Shown here piece after piece: positions 16,442 to 26,098 of a DNA stretch of 64,000 nucleotides. The notes beneath the pieces were generated by a model. That model had not been told where the DNA came from, searched no databases, and saw only the letters and a program-made list of their open reading frames with translations. The stretch is from UBA1731 sp964567665 (GTDB lineage: Bacteria; Verrucomicrobiota; Kiritimatiellia; RFP12; UBA1067), in assembly GCA_964567665.1 (NCBI GenBank), contig CAZMNN010000002.1, forward strand, positions 44,898 through 108,897, in the 5' to 3' direction. The first letter of the stretch is position 1. Each line of letters opens with the position of its first letter. The translations under genes were made by a program, and so were the position numbers.

Positions 16442-19400
16442 TCAGTCCGCATGGTTCATAACGGCGTTCTTGTCATTGAGCTGGTACACCGTAACCGGAC
16501 CAAGCGTCTCGTCCAGCGAGAACCGGTAGAACACATTCGCGCCGGGAAACGCCCCCCAGTCGTAGCCGGCATCGGCCGGTCCCGGCAGTTCAATGCGACG
16601 GCTGAACGGATTATCGGAATCCGCCGCCCCAAAGCTTTCGGGACACAGCGTGAACCAGCGCAACGGACGCCAAACTTTATCCACAATGCCGTTCTGCAGT
16701 GCGCCCTGCACCTTGAACGTTGCGGATGTCCATGAAGAGACGTGCTCATCGTAATCGACACTTGTCGATCCCGGCTCAAGTCCACGAAGCATCTGCGGCG
16801 GATATGCCGCATTGGTCACGCGGTTGGATATCATCATCGTCACGCTCACGAACACGTTCGTGACGATGCGGCCGGCGCCGTGATCATACGTGACGGTCTC
16901 GCCGGCGGCCTGTGCCCCGCTGCTGTCACCCATCCCGGCCTTCAAAAGCCATTCCCAGTCAGTTGAGTTTTGGCTCACGGGCGGAATGTCAAGCCAATAC
17001 ATCTCCTTGAGCGAAAGGGTACACTCGGATCCGTCAGAGTTGAGAACAGGCCTGTTGTTCATGCCATAGAATCTCGCAAGATGTATCGTATCCTCGTCGT
17101 AGCTCTGCAGCCAGTCGATGATGGCGGGATAGTACGGATCGTTGGGCGCAACGCCGCCTCCTGCCTCGTCCGGCAACTTCGGCGACGCGACAGCCGAAGC
17201 CGTCACGAAAAACTTGCGCGATGCGTCATCAGCAAGCGTCATGTTCGAGAGATCGAGCGTCCACAGTCCGGAAGCGTCCTTCGCATATGAGGATGCCACC
17301 TCGACTCCGGGAACGCCATAGCTGTTTGTGACCACCGATCCGACATCGAACCAGTTCTTCACTTCGTACACTACGCTCGTGCTGTACGTTCCCGAAACGG
17401 CGTCCTGCGGAACTATCAACACTGCGGAGCTTGACTTCACATCGCCGACCTTGACCCACATCGCATTCTTGCTGCCGGAATCGACGTTCACATACACCCA
17501 TAGGTGACTTCCCTCCGGCGGCTCGAAATACGACGGATCGATGTATTGGACAGTACCATCCACAAGCTGATTCACCTTTCCGGGCGTGTTTACCATCCAG
17601 TTGGTCCAGCAGGAGGCCGTTTCACCGTGATTTGTGAACACGCCGAGCGAATAGTCCGCGTCCGAAGTGCCGTTTCCGTCCGCACCGCCATAGATCCATG
17701 CATCATCGTTAAAGCCCTCCTTGACCTTCTCAAGAAAGTTTGTTCCGTCATAGTAGTACGAAACTCTTGAATCAAGCGTGTTCGTGGACATGAACACGGC
17801 CTCATGCTCGACAATCCCTGTCGGGCGAAGCAGACGGAGTGCGTATGGTTTTTCTATGTCTATCACACCGCCAGCCGGAGCTATCATGCTTCCACTCCAT
17901 GTGCCGTCGGCGAGGAAATTGTGTTCGGCGGTATTGTACGTTCCGGCCGAGACTGTATCAGGAGACTGCAAGGCGATGAACGCATATTGGCTTGATGAGG
18001 GTTCGGACTTGCTGGAAACCACATTCCCGTAACCAAACGAAGCAATCGGATAGCTTACATACTTGCTGCCGGACTGCAAATGTGGCACATACTCAAGCGA
18101 CCAGCCAGTAAGCCCAAGGCCCGCAGGCACGGCAATCTCGATGTACTGATGCTTGCTGTCCTTGAGATCGCCGAACCGGTATGTGTTGACCTCATTGATC
18201 CATGCGCGTTTGGGAGATATCTCGTCGAGAATCGTGTAGGCGCATTTTGCGCCACCCTTGTTGTAGAGACTTTCGGATGCGAAGACGTACCAAGACGGTT
18301 CTGTCCAGTCAGTCCCCACCTCCATGACGCGATCATGCTCGACGCCGTTCTTGTCAAGATATTTCACGTATATGTGATACTGCACGATCTGATATCCCAG
18401 CTCTCCCGACAGCTGAGGCGGAATCAGCGATGCAGCGTCGGTGGGGGAACTGTGGTAGACGAGATTGCTCTCCGTCCAGTCCTCCGCCCTTGCGAGTTCC
18501 ACATCCAAGCGTCTGTCGCCGTCTCCGGATGTCTTCCACCTGGAATAGCCCCAAGGGTTCATTCCGACATACCACGACATGAAGACGCGTATGGAGTTCA
18601 GGTCAAGCTCTTCCTCAAGCCCCGCCGGCAGGAGCTGCACCTGCATACCGAAAGACTCGTTCAGAAGAGGCTGCAGATCAGAACTCTGTATTCGATCTGC
18701 GGGGATGGATGCGTTGGAGGTCTTTCTTTCGCCGTTGAAGCGGTACGGACGCGGCGGATATGCGAACGCAAGACCTGGCGTCATGGGCTGCATCACTGTC
18801 ACTTCGTCAAGCAGCACACGCTGTATCGGAACCGGATTCATCGTGCTTCCGGTGCTCCCGAACGGGACTTTTGAATCCGCACTGTGGTTGCGTCCTTCAG
18901 CGGCCGCGAACGCCGTAAGCCTCAGCGCCGTGAAATCTGAATAGTCGCTCGGCATCCGCCACAGATACTGCTGGAAGAGCGGTGAGCCCGCCGTTATCTC
19001 AATGTTGGTGATAACCGTCCAGTTGTCGTCGTTCTCCTCCTGCGGATCCTCGCAACCCGAAATGGAGACCCAACCGTTCACACCGTTCGTCTCAAGCATA
19101 CGGGCGAAGAAGCTGACCTGACCGATTCCGTTCGTGAATGCCGGCGTCTGGACGAACGGGTCGTGCTTGGAGTAGTTAGCCGACTCGGATTCGTCCGCGA
19201 ACATGGGATCATCCTCCCCCGTTCCAGCGACACCTGAAAAGTTCAAGGCGCAGCTTCTCCCCGGCAGTGTGTCCAAGGCGGCATCGTACATGTGATCGTA
19301 CAATGAACCGTACTTGCGCAGCGCGGTTGGCATGATGTTCCACCCCCACCAGCTGCGGTCGTCGAGACGCGGTTCGTCAAGAGCCACCATCGAGGTGATC

Positions 19401-22400
19401 GCAACCGATCCGTAAAGGGAATCCATGTTGTTTGTTGCGCCGATGCGAGCGGCGGCAACCAGGTTCGTATCCATCAGCACACGGGCTATGCCCGATATCG
19501 GAGACCTGTAGCCGATCAGGATGTTTGTCGAACCGCCGAAACGCTCCTCCGCCGTCATGTTCGAGAAGTCGATCAGCCCAACATCCTCCCAGCCGTCCGC
19601 AAGAAGCATGGAGCGGCCGCCGATATTGCTCTCGTTCACTCCGTTCGTCATCACCTGCACGTGGAGCAATGCATTAGGATCCGCCCACTTCCATGAAACC
19701 GCAAGCGACGATATGCCGTCCATGAACGGCGTACGCACCGACATCGGTGACGTTGCGGATCCGCGCATGGGCTGGAGCAGAACAGCCCTGTCGATCACCC
19801 GCACGTGCAGGATGACGATGCCGTCTCCGCCGCGCCCGCCGCGCGTCAGCCAGTTCCTAGCGTTGCTACCTCCGCTCATAAGCGCAGCGTGCATCGATCC
19901 GCCGCCGCCGCCGCCGCCGAGACCATTTCGGGCATCGCCACCGGGCGTGGCGCTGTTGTACGTCTGCGAAGACGCCGCACCGTCCGCACCGCCATCGCGC
20001 CCCCTTCCTGGTCCACCGCCGGCACCATAGCCGTATGTCGCGGCATTGCTGGCCGCATTCGTCCCGCCGCCGCCGCCGCCGCCGCCGCCGAGACCGTCAG
20101 AGTCATTCAGATTGAAGAGCGACTTGATTGCGTCGCGTATCGCCTCGTCCGGGATGTCAGAAACCTTGAAGCCCGTTCCGCCAAGGCCGGCAACGCCCGT
20201 CGCGCCGGAAGTGCCGTGTCCGCCATCGCCGCCAGAAACGATTATGTCTTCCGTCGTCAGCGGTCTGTTGTCCGAGCCGCGGTAGACGACAAGTCCGCCG
20301 CCGCCGCCACCACCTGCAGACTCATCCTTGCTGAGAGCACCCGCACCCTTGCCTGTTCCGTACGCCGAATATCCGTCTGCATTCTTCGTGACGCAGCGGG
20401 CAGACCCACCGCCGGCTCCTCGGCCCGAATTTCCGTTGCTGCCCTGAGCATATTCATTGTCGGTACGCCAGTTACCGCCGCGTCCGCCGCCATAGCCGGT
20501 GTACTCCGTGTACGAATCGTCGCTCGATCCAAGCCGGCGGATGCGGAGATACGAATCTTTTCCGTTCACCGAAGACCAGAACGAACTTGCGTTCACGTTC
20601 CTGATGGTGCCGCCCGTCCATCCGGACGAATCCCCGCCTTTGCCGACACGTACACGCACCTCTTCGCCGATGTTGAACGAGGTGGTGTTCGTGATAACAA
20701 ACGCGCTGCCGCCGCCGCCACCGCCGCCGCCCGCGCCACCGCCGCCGCCGCCGCCGATGCCGAACGCGCCGATAAGGTTCATGTTCGCGGACGGCACAAA
20801 CCTTGCATAGTCCTTAAGCGCTCCGTCAATCGTGTTCGTGAAAACGTAGATGTAATCATCGGACGTCCCCGGCACCTTGTACGACAGATAGCCGCAGCGC
20901 GTGACCGACGCAATGGGATCGTTCGTAGCCGCACCGGCCGTCGCATAGACGTCGTTCGTGCTTGAGGTGATCCAGCCCGATGAGTAGGCCCATGCCCCCA
21001 TCTCGTCAAGAGAATACGTGCTTGTCTCCGCCGCCCATTGCGAGAGCTGCAGATCGTCCACCACGACATCAATGCGGGAATCGTCCTGCGAACCGCCTAC
21101 GGCGAGCTTGATGTTGCAGGCGTTCAACGTATGTGGCGAGAACACAAGGTTCGTCGGCTGGTAGCTCGAAAGCTGGAGAGAGAGACCGGACGGTGTCCAC
21201 GACGATGAATTGCCCGACGGTGCCGTGAGAAGATCCAGCCGTTGGGAAACCGGTGCCGCGCAGACGCCGTATTTCCACACGCCCATGTATCCGTCTCTGT
21301 CAGGATATTCATTCTGATAATCAGCCCAGCTCATCATCCTGCTTGGTGATGTCGCCCCCCAATTTCCATCATCCAGGGACTCTCTCTGCATCTCCGCAGT
21401 TGTGAATTTGTTTGCCGCCGATGCATATGGTCCGGACTGTGACAACGAATGCCTGTTCAGCGCACCGAACGCAGCCGGACATTCGGTGGAGCACACGCCG
21501 TATGTCCCCTTGGTGTGATAGAGTTCCGTCACCGTACCATTCACCTCGTTCGTCGACATTTCACCGTCCGTGACAGATATGCTGAACATCCTGCCAGACA
21601 CCGCCATGTCCTTTGTGACCGCTTGCTGAATCAGCGAATCGCCGCTAAGCCCTGTGTACGATGCAATCTGATCCTTTGAGATCGCACCTTCGACATACGT
21701 CCCCTTGTCGGTGTTGTAGGCGGCGATGAACACACTCGTCCACTTGTTGTTGTCCACCACAGTGCTGTCAGCGAATGGAGCAAGATAGTTGTCCGTGTTG
21801 TAGGCCGTGTCAGCCCCGGAGATGCCCTTGCCGAGCCGACGGGATGCCAGTTTCTTCGCCACCCATCGTTTGTTCCCGTCCTCGCCGCGCTCAAGGTTCC
21901 ACCTGTAGATGGCAAGTTCCATTACGCCTTGCGATGACCCCCACATGTCTGTCTTCGATAAAGCCCACACACGGGATATCCGCACCTCGTAGCATCCGTA
22001 TCCCGGACGGTAGTATGCAACGAGCGAGATCGACGGAGTCCCTGTCGAGATGTCGTTGCGCTCCGGATGGTTGTTGTGCTGAGGCGTATGCGTCATCGTC
22101 GCCTTCGCGGAGAACGCATAATTCCTATCTGTGAACGCACCGAGATTGCAGTAGAAGTCGCCGAACTCAAGGTACTGGGCGAGACGCGCCGAGAAGCCTA
22201 TCGTGCCGATGCCGTTCGGCCTGTCCACGGGATCGATGAGGGAGATGGATCCGTTGCCGCGCCCCTGAAGCTGCAGAGCCATGCCGCTCGTCGTCTGATT
22301 TGTAGCCGCCGTGAAGAATCCGTTCACATACATTCCGTTGTCGAACGTCCAGCCGTTTGGGGTTATCTGGTTCTGTCCGTACTGCACGTTGAACGGATAG

Positions 22401-24460
22401 TCCGCATTCCCGGCGTACGCATCGAAGTTCTCCCACCACCACGAAGAAGACGACCGGGAAAGATTCCACGTCGTGGGATCGAGATTGTACGCCTGTTTTG
22501 CCCTGCCGACGTATGTGGTGTTCACATAGTCACCGACATACCTGTTCTCTCCACCCTGCGGCGGAGTCCACATGTTGAAATCCTGATATTCAGCGCGGTT
22601 CAGCGTGAACGTTTCGGCACTGTCATTGAAGTCTATGGACAGATAGCCGGTGGAGCAATCGAGCACAACATCGGTTTCGCCGGCCTCCGGCATTGAGCGG
22701 AGCGCCTTGTAGCCGTCGGGAATGCGCTCTATTTCCGGCATATACCACGTGAACGAACTCTGCGACGGGACAGAACCACCGCTCTCCCAGCGATTCCTGC
22801 CGACGATGCGTATGTGCGCAACCTTGCCGGTGTAGTTTGTGCGCGTGTCAACAAAGCCGCGCCACGTGTTGCTTGCCGTCAACTCCATCGTCCAGTCGTT
22901 CGTCACTGTCGCAAGCGTCGCAAGGTTTGTGAACACCTCCGTCACGAGATGCATCTCCTGCCATGGGGACGCGCCGGCTCGTACACGCGCAAGGTAGTTC
23001 GTCGCACACTGCACATACATCTCCGCCGCAGTGTCATCAGGAAAATCAAGCTGCGTGTTGTTCGCGAAATCAAGATATCTGTACCGCGTCCCCGAAATCC
23101 ACGCTCCATACGAATATTCGATGTCTCCAACCATGTCCGGAGCATCTATCGCGGTGTCCCAAACGACGTTCGTGCTGCTGACGATCGAGATGTTCTCCGA
23201 CGAATTGGTCTTCCACTCGCCGTACGAGTGGTCAAGATACCGCCAGCGGTAGATGCATTCCGCCTTCGACACCGTTGCGTTCGGGACAACCCACGGCGGT
23301 AGGCCGTTGGTTACGGCGGAGAACGACATACGCGGCTTTGCGCCGGCAACACCTACACCGAGCAATGGCTCGGTGAACGCCCCCACATATCCGAGATCGG
23401 CGCGTTTACAGTTCTTTCTGTTGTCCGTATCAGCATTAACCTTTGTCTTTTGTCCTGATGACGTCACCGTAGCAACTACACCTGGATACGAAGCCACAAT
23501 ATTGTCGATGAAAATTAAATCGTCAAAATCAAGATTTGTACTTCCATCCTTTTTGTTCAACCGCCTGATACGAAACCGCATTGGAGTGCGCTCTTCACCC
23601 GATGGAGGTGTATACCGCACTCTATAGTACATGGAGTCACGGTATGAAGTAGTCTCCAGTTCAATGGATGTCACACCCGATTCCGCAAGAGTGACATCAG
23701 ATTTGTTCATGACGACAAACACATCGCAAATTGCAGGCTTCCAATCGTAATGATCCAAGTCCACACCATCAGTAAAGGTGTCTTCTGCTGCATATTCAGG
23801 TTTTATGTCGCATGCGACTTCAAGACATATCCTATTTTTGGGCTTTACCGCCCAACCGTTAACCACATCGAAAAAAACATTCCCAACGCCATCCTCATAA
23901 AAAGGCGAATAGACGCAGGCATCAGTCGTGCTGCGCATACTGATGTGCGCAACCTGTTTGATTTCACTGACAGAAATGGGATTACTCGTACCGGTAATAG
24001 GCAGACAAGTGTCAGACCACGGAAGATAATTCCTTAAACCATTGTCAGTGGCGGTTCCGTTATAGCCACCTGAACCGGTACGGCACTCTTTGAGCGTCCA
24101 AAGCACCCTGTACCCGCCTGACAGATCCAACTTTTGCCGCAATTCATGATTTGCTCCAGCGAGAAGATTCAACTGCCTTCCTGCGGATGTCAACCTACCT
24201 GGAGCCGCCGTACTGTCGTGCCACCAGTACGTTCCGCCTACGGCGACATTGTTTACGTTTGTGTTGTAGTAGTTCTGGCCCGTTATCGGGCAGGCGGGAT
24301 TCGTGTCGTCGTTCAGCAGAAGCACACGCGATGACAGGCGAGGACCGAGGTTCGTCAAGGACTGGTAGGTGTAGTCTTCCGCCTGAACGCAGACAAGCGC
24401 GGAGCATACCGCAATGAACGCGGCCGCCTTAAGGAGACCCATATGTTTTTTGTTGCGCAT
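16442..24460 (-). CDS. Giant secreted protein with glycine-rich and lamin-tail domains (2672 residues)
   Basis: Start taken at the ATG giving MRNKKHMGLLKAAAFIA, a signal peptide with likely cleavage after VQA. The frame stays open to 24538, but a promoter lies inside that extension. Residues about 1225-1530 form a glycine-rich domain with several runs of 7-9 Gly and a VRVRVGKGG strand, resembling the bacterial glycine-rich/ALK-like fold. Residues about 2080-2210 resemble a lamin-tail domain (INEVNTYRFGD, YIEIAVPAGLGLTGWSLEYV). The rest is Ser/Thr/Asn-rich beta-type sequence without catalytic motifs. No LPXTG or PEP-CTERM end is visible, so surface retention is unexplained. Function unknown; adhesin or matrix protein is a guess. 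Confidence 0.85.
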   Translation of the reverse strand: MRNKKHMGLLKAAAFIAVCSALVCVQAEDYTYQSLTNLGPRLSSRVLLLNDDTNPACPITGQNYYNTNVNNVAVGGTYWWHDSTAAPGRLTSAGRQLNLLAGANHELRQKLDLSGGYRVLWTLKECRTGSGGYNGTATDNGLRNYLPWSDTCLPITGTSNPISVSEIKQVAHISMRSTTDACVYSPFYEDGVGNVFFDVVNGWAVKPKNRICLEVACDIKPEYAAEDTFTDGVDLDHYDWKPAICDVFVVMNKSDVTLAESGVTSIELETTSYRDSMYYRVRYTPPSGEERTPMRFRIRRLNKKDGSTNLDFDDLIFIDNIVASYPGVVATVTSSGQKTKVNADTDNRKNCKRADLGYVGAFTEPLLGVGVAGAKPRMSFSAVTNGLPPWVVPNATVSKAECIYRWRYLDHSYGEWKTNSSENISIVSSTNVVWDTAIDAPDMVGDIEYSYGAWISGTRYRYLDFANNTQLDFPDDTAAEMYVQCATNYLARVRAGASPWQEMHLVTEVFTNLATLATVTNDWTMELTASNTWRGFVDTRTNYTGKVAHIRIVGRNRWESGGSVPSQSSFTWYMPEIERIPDGYKALRSMPEAGETDVVLDCSTGYLSIDFNDSAETFTLNRAEYQDFNMWTPPQGGENRYVGDYVNTTYVGRAKQAYNLDPTTWNLSRSSSSWWWENFDAYAGNADYPFNVQYGQNQITPNGWTFDNGMYVNGFFTAATNQTTSGMALQLQGRGNGSISLIDPVDRPNGIGTIGFSARLAQYLEFGDFYCNLGAFTDRNYAFSAKATMTHTPQHNNHPERNDISTGTPSISLVAYYRPGYGCYEVRISRVWALSKTDMWGSSQGVMELAIYRWNLERGEDGNKRWVAKKLASRRLGKGISGADTAYNTDNYLAPFADSTVVDNNKWTSVFIAAYNTDKGTYVEGAISKDQIASYTGLSGDSLIQQAVTKDMAVSGRMFSISVTDGEMSTNEVNGTVTELYHTKGTYGVCSTECPAAFGALNRHSLSQSGPYASAANKFTTAEMQRESLDDGNWGATSPSRMMSWADYQNEYPDRDGYMGVWKYGVCAAPVSQRLDLLTAPSGNSSSWTPSGLSLQLSSYQPTNLVFSPHTLNACNIKLAVGGSQDDSRIDVVVDDLQLSQWAAETSTYSLDEMGAWAYSSGWITSSTNDVYATAGAATNDPIASVTRCGYLSYKVPGTSDDYIYVFTNTIDGALKDYARFVPSANMNLIGAFGIGGGGGGGAGGGGGGGGSAFVITNTTSFNIGEEVRVRVGKGGDSSGWTGGTIRNVNASSFWSSVNGKDSYLRIRRLGSSDDSYTEYTGYGGGRGGNWRTDNEYAQGSNGNSGRGAGGGSARCVTKNADGYSAYGTGKGAGALSKDESAGGGGGGGLVVYRGSDNRPLTTEDIIVSGGDGGHGTSGATGVAGLGGTGFKVSDIPDEAIRDAIKSLFNLNDSDGLGGGGGGGGGTNAASNAATYGYGAGGGPGRGRDGGADGAASSQTYNSATPGGDARNGLGGGGGGGSMHAALMSGGSNARNWLTRGGRGGDGIVILHVRVIDRAVLLQPMRGSATSPMSVRTPFMDGISSLAVSWKWADPNALLHVQVMTNGVNESNIGGRSMLLADGWEDVGLIDFSNMTAEERFGGSTNILIGYRSPISGIARVLMDTNLVAAARIGATNNMDSLYGSVAITSMVALDEPRLDDRSWWGWNIMPTALRKYGSLYDHMYDAALDTLPGRSCALNFSGVAGTGEDDPMFADESESANYSKHDPFVQTPAFTNGIGQVSFFARMLETNGVNGWVSISGCEDPQEENDDNWTVITNIEITAGSPLFQQYLWRMPSDYSDFTALRLTAFAAAEGRNHSADSKVPFGSTGSTMNPVPIQRVLLDEVTVMQPMTPGLAFAYPPRPYRFNGERKTSNASIPADRIQSSDLQPLLNESFGMQVQLLPAGLEEELDLNSIRVFMSWYVGMNPWGYSRWKTSGDGDRRLDVELARAEDWTESNLVYHSSPTDAASLIPPQLSGELGYQIVQYHIYVKYLDKNGVEHDRVMEVGTDWTEPSWYVFASESLYNKGGAKCAYTILDEISPKRAWINEVNTYRFGDLKDSKHQYIEIAVPAGLGLTGWSLEYVPHLQSGSKYVSYPIASFGYGNVVSSKSEPSSSQYAFIALQSPDTVSAGTYNTAEHNFLADGTWSGSMIAPAGGVIDIEKPYALRLLRPTGIVEHEAVFMSTNTLDSRVSYYYDGTNFLEKVKEGFNDDAWIYGGADGNGTSDADYSLGVFTNHGETASCWTNWMVNTPGKVNQLVDGTVQYIDPSYFEPPEGSHLWVYVNVDSGSKNAMWVKVGDVKSSSAVLIVPQDAVSGTYSTSVVYEVKNWFDVGSVVTNSYGVPGVEVASSYAKDASGLWTLDLSNMTLADDASRKFFVTASAVASPKLPDEAGGGVAPNDPYYPAIIDWLQSYDEDTIHLARFYGMNNRPVLNSDGSECTLSLKEMYWLDIPPVSQNSTDWEWLLKAGMGDSSGAQAAGETVTYDHGAGRIVTNVFVSVTMMISNRVTNAAYPPQMLRGLEPGSTSVDYDEHVSSWTSATFKVQGALQNGIVDKVWRPLRWFTLCPESFGAADSDNPFSRRIELPGPADAGYDWGAFPGANVFYRFSLDETLGPVTVYQLNDKNAVMNHAD
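20064..20090 (-). repeat. (CCG)9 trinucleotide tract encoding glycines
   Basis: Nine uninterrupted CCG units on the plus strand encode nine Gly in the giant protein. Similar shorter tracts lie near 19901-19920, 20290-20310 and 20700-20757. Slippage here would change glycine-loop length without breaking the frame. Confidence 0.85.
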
Positions 24461-24494
24461 AGCCTGTCCAGATTGTTTGTTGATGCAGTTCTTC

Positions 24495-24519
24495 TTGGGT
24501 ACAGTTCCCCCATACCCAA
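24495..24519 (-). promoter_or_regulatory. Leader hairpin upstream of the giant gene
   Basis: TTGGGTA (24495-24501) and TACCCAA (24513-24519) are perfect inverted repeats across an 11-base loop. They lie between the predicted promoter and the chosen ATG at 24460, so the mRNA leader would carry this stem. Confidence 0.4.
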
Positions 24520-24528
24520 AACCGCAGT

Positions 24529-24556
24529 ATTGAAACATAATCGCACCCCAAAGTCA
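24529..24556 (-). promoter_or_regulatory. Putative promoter of the giant secreted-protein gene
   Basis: Minus strand: -35 TTGACT (24551-24556), 16-base spacer, -10 TTCAAT (24529-24534). It overlaps the longest possible start of the frame and therefore favours the ATG at 24460. Confidence 0.45.
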
Positions 24557-24683
24557 AGAGGGGCGAACAGAAGACACGTCAAACGGAACGTTCATGAACG
24601 CCAACACACGCTTCATGCAGGTGCAGCCCCACTCTTGACGCAAGCAATCACCATATTCGGGGATACCGTACAATCCGGGTTCT

Positions 24684-25556
24684 TCACCTTCCAAACTCTT
24701 CCTTAACAAAACCGGAAAGAGCCGTGCGCCAGTCCGGCGTACTGTATCCGAGAAGAGCAAGTACGGTGTTTGAGAGCGCAGAGTAGGCGGGACGCGGTGC
24801 TGGGCGCGGGAATTCCGCCGTTGTGCATGGCATGACCTCACGCGAAAATCCCAGCAGACGGAACAGCTCCACCGTCAGATCATACCAGGAGCACACTCCG
24901 CTGCACGTACCGTGCACCACTCCGCATACCTCCGGACGCCCAATCAGAAACCTTACCACGTCCGCCACGACCTTCGCCGACGTTGGATTCCCTCGCTGGT
25001 CATCGACCACCTTCAGTGGAGCGCCATCTCGCGCCCCAAGTGCCGCCATGGTATGCACAAAACTCGGCCCGCCTGATCCATACAGCCATGCAATCCGCAG
25101 AACGGTTGCGTCCGGCAGGACATCGAAAACAGCCCATTCCCCCGCCAGCTTGGAAGCGCCATACACTGTTCGCGGCGATGCGATGTCCGTCTCCTTCCAC
25201 CCCTCCTCATGCGCTCCGTCAACGCCAACCGCACCGACATCGCCAGAGAACACGTAATCTGTGGAGATTGCAATCATGCGCGAACCGAATTCCCGGCAGG
25301 CCGCCGCAACGTTGCGCGAACCGTCTTCATTCAGCCTGTACGCCATTTCACGATCCGTCTCGCAGTCGTCCACCTTCGTCATCGCGGCGCAGTGCACAGT
25401 GACTTCAGGACGGAACGAGCGGAACGCGACGCAAAGCGATGCGGGGTCGAGGATGTCGATCTCCGGCAGATCCGCCACGAAGACGTCATGCCCGGACAGT
25501 TCACGCCGCAGTGTGCGCCCAAGCATCCCTTTGCCGCCGGTGAGAAGAATCCTCAT
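24684..25556 (-). CDS. rmlD: dTDP-4-dehydrorhamnose reductase
   Basis: 290 residues. N-terminal Rossmann motif GGKGMLG (7-13), the STDYVFSG strand and the YGASK catalytic Tyr-xxx-Lys of extended short-chain dehydrogenases identify RmlD. It reduces dTDP-4-keto-L-rhamnose to dTDP-L-rhamnose with NAD(P)H. It overlaps rmlC by 4 bases and closes an apparent six-gene operon. rmlB, which supplies the pathway intermediate, is not in the window. Confidence 0.93.
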   Translation of the reverse strand: MRILLTGGKGMLGRTLRRELSGHDVFVADLPEIDILDPASLCVAFRSFRPEVTVHCAAMTKVDDCETDREMAYRLNEDGSRNVAAACREFGSRMIAISTDYVFSGDVGAVGVDGAHEEGWKETDIASPRTVYGASKLAGEWAVFDVLPDATVLRIAWLYGSGGPSFVHTMAALGARDGAPLKVVDDQRGNPTSAKVVADVVRFLIGRPEVCGVVHGTCSGVCSWYDLTVELFRLLGFSREVMPCTTAEFPRPAPRPAYSALSNTVLALLGYSTPDWRTALSGFVKEEFGR

Positions 25557-26098
25557 ACGGCCACAGCCTCCGAGAACGGCTGCGCCATGCGATCTTTCTG
25601 AGATGCAATCACGTCAACTCCGTCGACCGGCCACGCTATCGCAAGCGACGGATCGTCCCACCGCATTCCGGACTCACATTCCGGATGGTACACGTCCGTG
25701 CACCTGTATGCGAAATGGGCGGTTTCGCTCAGCACAAGAAATCCATGCGCAAAGCCCGGCGGAATCCAAAGCGATACATGATTCTCCTCGGACAGCTCCT
25801 CCATCACCCACCGTCCGAATGTGGGCGAACCTCTGCGGATGTCTACGGCGACATCCACGATACGCCCGGAGATCACGGTGACAAGCTTTCCCTGCATATG
25901 CGGCGGCCTCTGCCAGTGCAGACCTCTTATGACGCCGCGAGTTGAGAACGAATGGTTGTCCTGAACGAATCTGGCATCAATGCCCGCCTCCCGAAACGCA
26001 TCCTCGCGCCAGGTCTCCTCAAAATATCCGCGTGAATCCCCGAACACCTTGCGGTGGACGATTTTTACGTCAGGTATGGATGTCGGCTCGATCGTCAC
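25553..26098 (-). CDS. rmlC: dTDP-4-dehydrorhamnose 3,5-epimerase
   Basis: 181 residues, the normal length of this cupin-fold epimerase. RGLHWQRPPHMQGKLV contains the active-site His region, followed by VDIRRGSPTFGRW and IPPGFAHGFLVLS, all family signatures. It converts dTDP-4-keto-6-deoxyglucose to the L-rhamno form. It overlaps rmlA upstream and rmlD downstream by 4 bases each, so the three are translated from one message. Confidence 0.95.
   Translation of the reverse strand: MTIEPTSIPDVKIVHRKVFGDSRGYFEETWREDAFREAGIDARFVQDNHSFSTRGVIRGLHWQRPPHMQGKLVTVISGRIVDVAVDIRRGSPTFGRWVMEELSEENHVSLWIPPGFAHGFLVLSETAHFAYRCTDVYHPECESGMRWDDPSLAIAWPVDGVDVIASQKDRMAQPFSEAVAV

Noticed and set aside
24588..24599. 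CGTTCATGAACG, a perfect 12-bp palindrome upstream of the giant gene promoter
   Set aside because: A 12-bp palindrome is expected about 16 times by chance in 64 kb, and nothing else points to an operator.
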